NCBI GenBank assembly: GCA_035906055.1
Contig: JAMIFV010000013.1
Span: 24,602-88,601, forward strand
From: JAMIFV01 sp035906055
Lineage (GTDB): Bacteria > Pseudomonadota > Alphaproteobacteria > Rickettsiales > JABCZZ01
Length of the DNA: 64,000 bases
Reading direction: 5' to 3'
Shown: one piece after another, positions 61,750 to 64,000 of the stretch
Layout: each line of letters opens with the position of its first letter
How positions within the stretch are numbered: the stretch's first letter is position 1
The notes under the pieces: model-generated
What the model saw: only the letters and a program-made list of their open reading frames with translations
What the model was told of the DNA's origin: nothing
Database searches by the model: none
Program-made: the position numbers and the translations under genes

Positions 61750-61866
61750 GCGCCGTTGCTCTGACCGCTTGCGTTGTTATCCTTCGGTCTTGGATGCTCA
61801 CGTGCTTTTGCTGTACGCTGCGCGGCCTTGCTTTGGCTGTCTGGTGAATCGGTCAGATCAAAAACG
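61750..61866. repeat. Family-B element, copy 4 (diverged)
   Basis: CTGACCG (61761-61767) and CGGTCAG (61850-61856) form the terminal stem. The interior TTGCGTTGTTATCCTTCGGT matches the CGTTATCCTTCGG of copy 1, followed by GATGCTCACGTGCTTTTGCT in place of the GCTCATGTACTACG core. It lies between ydbL and the polymerase gene. Confidence 0.65.
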
Positions 61867-61877
61867 TCCTTACATAT

Positions 61878-63182
61878 ATGCAACCTGATATAGCGTTATC
61901 TCAAAACCTGCCGCTGCGTTGGCTGTATGTCGACTTCAACAGCTATTTCGCCAGCATAGAACAGCAGATGAACCCGGCCTTGCGCGGCAGGCCAGTGATC
62001 GTGGTGCCGGTGGATACGGATTCCACCTGCGCCATTGCGGCCAGTTATGAAGCCAAGGCGCTGGGCATCAGGACCAATACGCCCGTGTACGAAGCCAAAC
62101 GCATGTGCCCCGGCCTCATCTGCGTGGTGGGCGACCACAAGCATTATGTGCATTACCATCACCTGATACTCCAGGAAATCGGGAACCATATACCGGTGAG
62201 CGCGGTCTGCTCGATCGACGAAGTGGCCTGCCACCTCATGGATAATGAGAATTCCGACGAGCGCGTCACCGGGATAGCGCATTCCATCAAGGCAGGGCTC
62301 GCGCGCAATGTGGGAGAATATATCAAATGCTCGGTAGGTGTTGCGCCTAACAGGTTCCTCGCCAAGGTGGCAACCGACATGCAGAAGCCCGACGGCCTCA
62401 CGATATTGCATCATGGCGACCTGCCGCAGCGTTTGTATGGCCTGAAGCTCAGGGATATTCCCGGCATCGGGCATAATATGGAGCATCGCATATTGATGGC
62501 GGGCATCAACGATGTGCCTACGCTGCTTTCGCTCAGCGTTGCCCAGATGCGCAGGATCTGGGGCGGGGTGTGGGGCGAACGCATGTGGTTCTGGCTGCGC
62601 GGGGTTGAGTTGCCGGAGCTGGAAACGCACCGCTCCACCGTTGGCCATAGCCATGTGATGGCGCCGGAGCTGCGTATGCCCGGGCGTGCGCGGTATGTGG
62701 CGCGCCGCCTCACGATGAAGGCCGCCGCGCGCCTGCGCCGCATGGAGTATTACGCGAGGGAGCTTACGTTCTCGGCGCGTTTTGAAAATGGCTTTCGCGT
62801 GGAGGGCAGCGAAAAATGCTTCCGCGCGCAGGACAGCGTGACCTTCCTGCACATGCTGGAGCGTATCTGGCAGGGCGCACTTGAATATGCGGGTGACAGG
62901 GACAGGGGCGGCAATATGCGTATACGCAAACTGTCGATGGCGTTGCACGGTCTGGTGAAGGCGGAGATCGCGCAGCAGCCCGAACTGATCCCCGTGTTGC
63001 AGGAAAACGAAATGCAGGAACGTGCACGCGCCGAGCGCATGTCGCAGGCGCTTGACCGCATCAACCACCGCTTCGGCAAGGACTCCGTGACGCTGGGCAT
63101 GATGCCTGCTGCCAGCCGTAATTTCAGCGGCACCAAGGTAGCCTTTAACCGTATTCCGGATGCGGAAGAGTTTCTGGAATAA
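61878..63182 (+). CDS. Y-family DNA polymerase (DinB/UmuC-like)
   Basis: A translesion polymerase of 434 residues. The catalytic parts are YVDFNSYFASIEQQ (first Asp near residue 18), the fingers with AASYEAKALGIRTNTPVYEAK, and CSIDEVACHLM with the second acidic pair. KCSVGVAPNRFLAKVATDMQKPDG and an HhH-like PGIGHNMEHRI follow, then a little-finger domain. No SOS box was clearly identified, and there is no umuD, lexA or imuA beside it. Its ATG directly follows a repeat element. Confidence 0.9.
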   Translation: MQPDIALSQNLPLRWLYVDFNSYFASIEQQMNPALRGRPVIVVPVDTDSTCAIAASYEAKALGIRTNTPVYEAKRMCPGLICVVGDHKHYVHYHHLILQEIGNHIPVSAVCSIDEVACHLMDNENSDERVTGIAHSIKAGLARNVGEYIKCSVGVAPNRFLAKVATDMQKPDGLTILHHGDLPQRLYGLKLRDIPGIGHNMEHRILMAGINDVPTLLSLSVAQMRRIWGGVWGERMWFWLRGVELPELETHRSTVGHSHVMAPELRMPGRARYVARRLTMKAAARLRRMEYYARELTFSARFENGFRVEGSEKCFRAQDSVTFLHMLERIWQGALEYAGDRDRGGNMRIRKLSMALHGLVKAEIAQQPELIPVLQENEMQERARAERMSQALDRINHRFGKDSVTLGMMPAASRNFSGTKVAFNRIPDAEEFLE

Positions 63183-63455
63183 GGTTACGTGTGAGAATAT
63201 TGGACGGCCTGCGCAATGTGATAATTTTATCGCAATGGGGGATCTATTTTTGCTTCCGGCAGGTGTAAACCGCGCCTATCGCGGCTGCAGGCTTACAAAA
63301 TCACAGAAAATGGTTGTGCTGATACTAACACTACTTGCTCATAGGCTTAGCAGCACAATGATGCAAAAAAAATTGCGAGAAATTAGTATTGATTGTAATA
63401 ATGGCAGCATAAGGAAACAATAAAATAACCTAATTTAACAAGGCGTGCGTAGATT
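63183..63455. other. Intergenic stretch
   Basis: 273 bases, AT-rich in the second half. One small hairpin (CCGCG-cctat-CGCGG near 63270) and an A-rich promoter-like segment before 63440 are seen. A short reading frame through it has no recognisable domain and no ribosome-binding site, so nothing is called. Confidence 0.4.
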
Positions 63456-63805
63456 ATGAAATCATTTTTTCCCGCGTTGCGTATTCACGCCGCGTTGCTT
63501 TTTTTCAGCATGTTCATCAGTTCAGCGGCTAACGCGGGACACCTGTTCACACAAGCCAGCGCGAACACACCTATCGCCCTCAATTCAGGGCAGGGCATAA
63601 ATGTTACGCAGCTGACCTATGAGGGTGCGGGCACCAACGGTCGCGTGCTTATGTATTTCTCCGGGGGCGGGGCCTCTACTGCCTGGTCAGCCGGTGACGC
63701 TGTTCAGATAACGATCAGTGGCTGGACTGAAACCTTCCAGTACGACACGCTGGTTGGCGCTGGCGGAACGCAAAGCGGTACACAATTTGATATCACTTCC
63801 TCTAG
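63456..63805 (+). pseudogene. Secreted protein gene, 5' part, interrupted by IS element
   Basis: The product has a clear signal peptide (basic start, hydrophobic LLFFSMFISSAANA with an ANA cleavage site) and about 85 residues of a beta-rich, Gly/Thr/Ser-rich mature region (NVTQLTYEGAGTNGRVLMYF). The frame runs into the insertion sequence at about 63803 and stops at 63813-63815 inside it. The 3' part lies beyond the IS, outside the window. The family is not recognised. Confidence 0.75.
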
Positions 63806-64000
63806 GCACTGTTAGCTAATTTTCCAGTTATAGAGGATTTTAGTTGCGGCGAGTGCCACGAAGCTGAGGAAAACTTTGTCTTCCTTGTCGAAACGCAGAC
63901 AGAGGCGTTTATTTTCCTTGAGCTTTCCGAAGTAACGCTCAATGCCGCCACGCAGCTTATACACCGCCTTGTCGTAGAGGATTTTAACTTTACGGTTTTT
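63806..64000 (-). mobile_element. IS5-like insertion sequence, partial (right window edge)
   Basis: The element starts beside CTAG (63802-63805), a target typical of IS5-group elements, and includes the 3' end of a transposase gene. Its other end and second target copy lie outside the window. It interrupts the secreted-protein gene. Confidence 0.8.
63812..64000 (-). CDS. IS5 family transposase, C-terminal part
   Basis: Reading in from the right edge, 62 residues follow an open frame up to the TAA at 63812-63814: YDKAVYKLRGGIERYFGKLK, then CLRFDKEDKVFLSFVALAAT. This YxxR-like, IER(Y/F)F, RxDK pattern is that of the DDE transposases of IS5/IS427-type elements, with the last catalytic Glu in GGIERYF. 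The N-terminal part lies outside the window. Confidence 0.88.
   Translation of the reverse strand, partial: KNRKVKILYDKAVYKLRGGIERYFGKLKENKRLCLRFDKEDKVFLSFVALAATKILYNWKIS

Noticed and set aside
63160..63423. 87-codon frame after the Y-family polymerase gene
   Set aside because: It starts inside the polymerase gene, has mixed composition and no domain.
1..64000. CRISPR arrays, tRNA or rRNA genes
   Set aside because: No regularly spaced direct repeats, no cloverleaf with TTCGA arm and no rRNA-like sequence were found by reading; a tRNAscan and an Infernal run would settle the tRNA question.

Overview
The window looks like chromosomal DNA of an alphaproteobacterium; genus not determined. This rests on gene content (SucA, DUF3035/BamF-like and DUF3576 lipoproteins, DUF4164 next to ZapA, an intracellular PHA depolymerase, DctA, leuS-lptE-holA, ribH-nusB-thiL) and on the many small intergenic repeats. 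It is mostly housekeeping, with a few accessory genes. No rRNA, tRNA or CRISPR array was recognised; one candidate 6S RNA is present.

Layout. 1-779: 5' part of sucA (minus), running off the left edge. 0.95-3.6 kb: a DUF4865 gene behind a Fur-like box, then two SDR-fold oxidoreductases. 3.6-5.2 kb: a hipBA toxin-antitoxin pair. 5.6-7.1 kb: two unrecognised genes. 7.1-12.6 kb (minus): an orphan atpH followed by an fcl-hddA-wzt-wzm-gmhA-hddC operon for a GDP-activated heptose or deoxy sugar and ABC export of a surface glycan. 12.8-17.6 kb: an unknown gene, a ferritin-like protein, and a NitT/TauT-type ABC importer without a binding protein. 17.8-25.6 kb (minus): proline-rich OmpA-like protein, inositol phosphatase family protein, pgi, an inactive/active pair of M16 peptidases, a BamF-like lipoprotein and lspA. 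25.6 kb: an orphan atpC. 26.2-31.1 kb (minus): holA, lptE, leuS and a DUF3576 lipoprotein. 31.3-41 kb: phaZ, a split radical SAM/SPASM gene, apt with a nucleosidase, ribH-nusB-thiL, an AsmA protein, an unknown membrane protein and glmU. 41-49.6 kb: rmuC, dctA, thiE, metE, two unknown genes and comF. 49.6-60 kb: a methyltransferase, mutT, fau, candidate 6S RNA, zapA, DUF4164, then the sugar-phosphate genes tkt, gap, pgk and fbaB. 60.1-61.7 kb: a compact ydbH-ynbE-ydbL operon. 61.9-64 kb: a Y-family DNA polymerase and a secreted-protein gene cut by an IS5-like element that runs off the right edge.

How the genes work together. pgi, fbaB, gap, pgk and tkt cover central sugar metabolism; DctA and SucA point to C4-dicarboxylate use through the TCA cycle. 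Envelope work is prominent: lipoprotein maturation (LspA), LPS export (LptE), BAM-like and AsmA/YdbH lipid-transport proteins, UDP-GlcNAc synthesis (GlmU) and a GDP-heptose/ABC glycan route. The nucleosidase and Apt form an adenine salvage pair.

Most notable: a family of about 80-100 bp palindromic repeats (seven mostly intergenic copies) has two further copies inserted in frame in leuS, adding two homologous peptides of about 26 residues to leucyl-tRNA synthetase. This resembles the Rickettsia palindromic elements. A second family of larger inverted repeats and scattered smaller families fill many other intergenic gaps.
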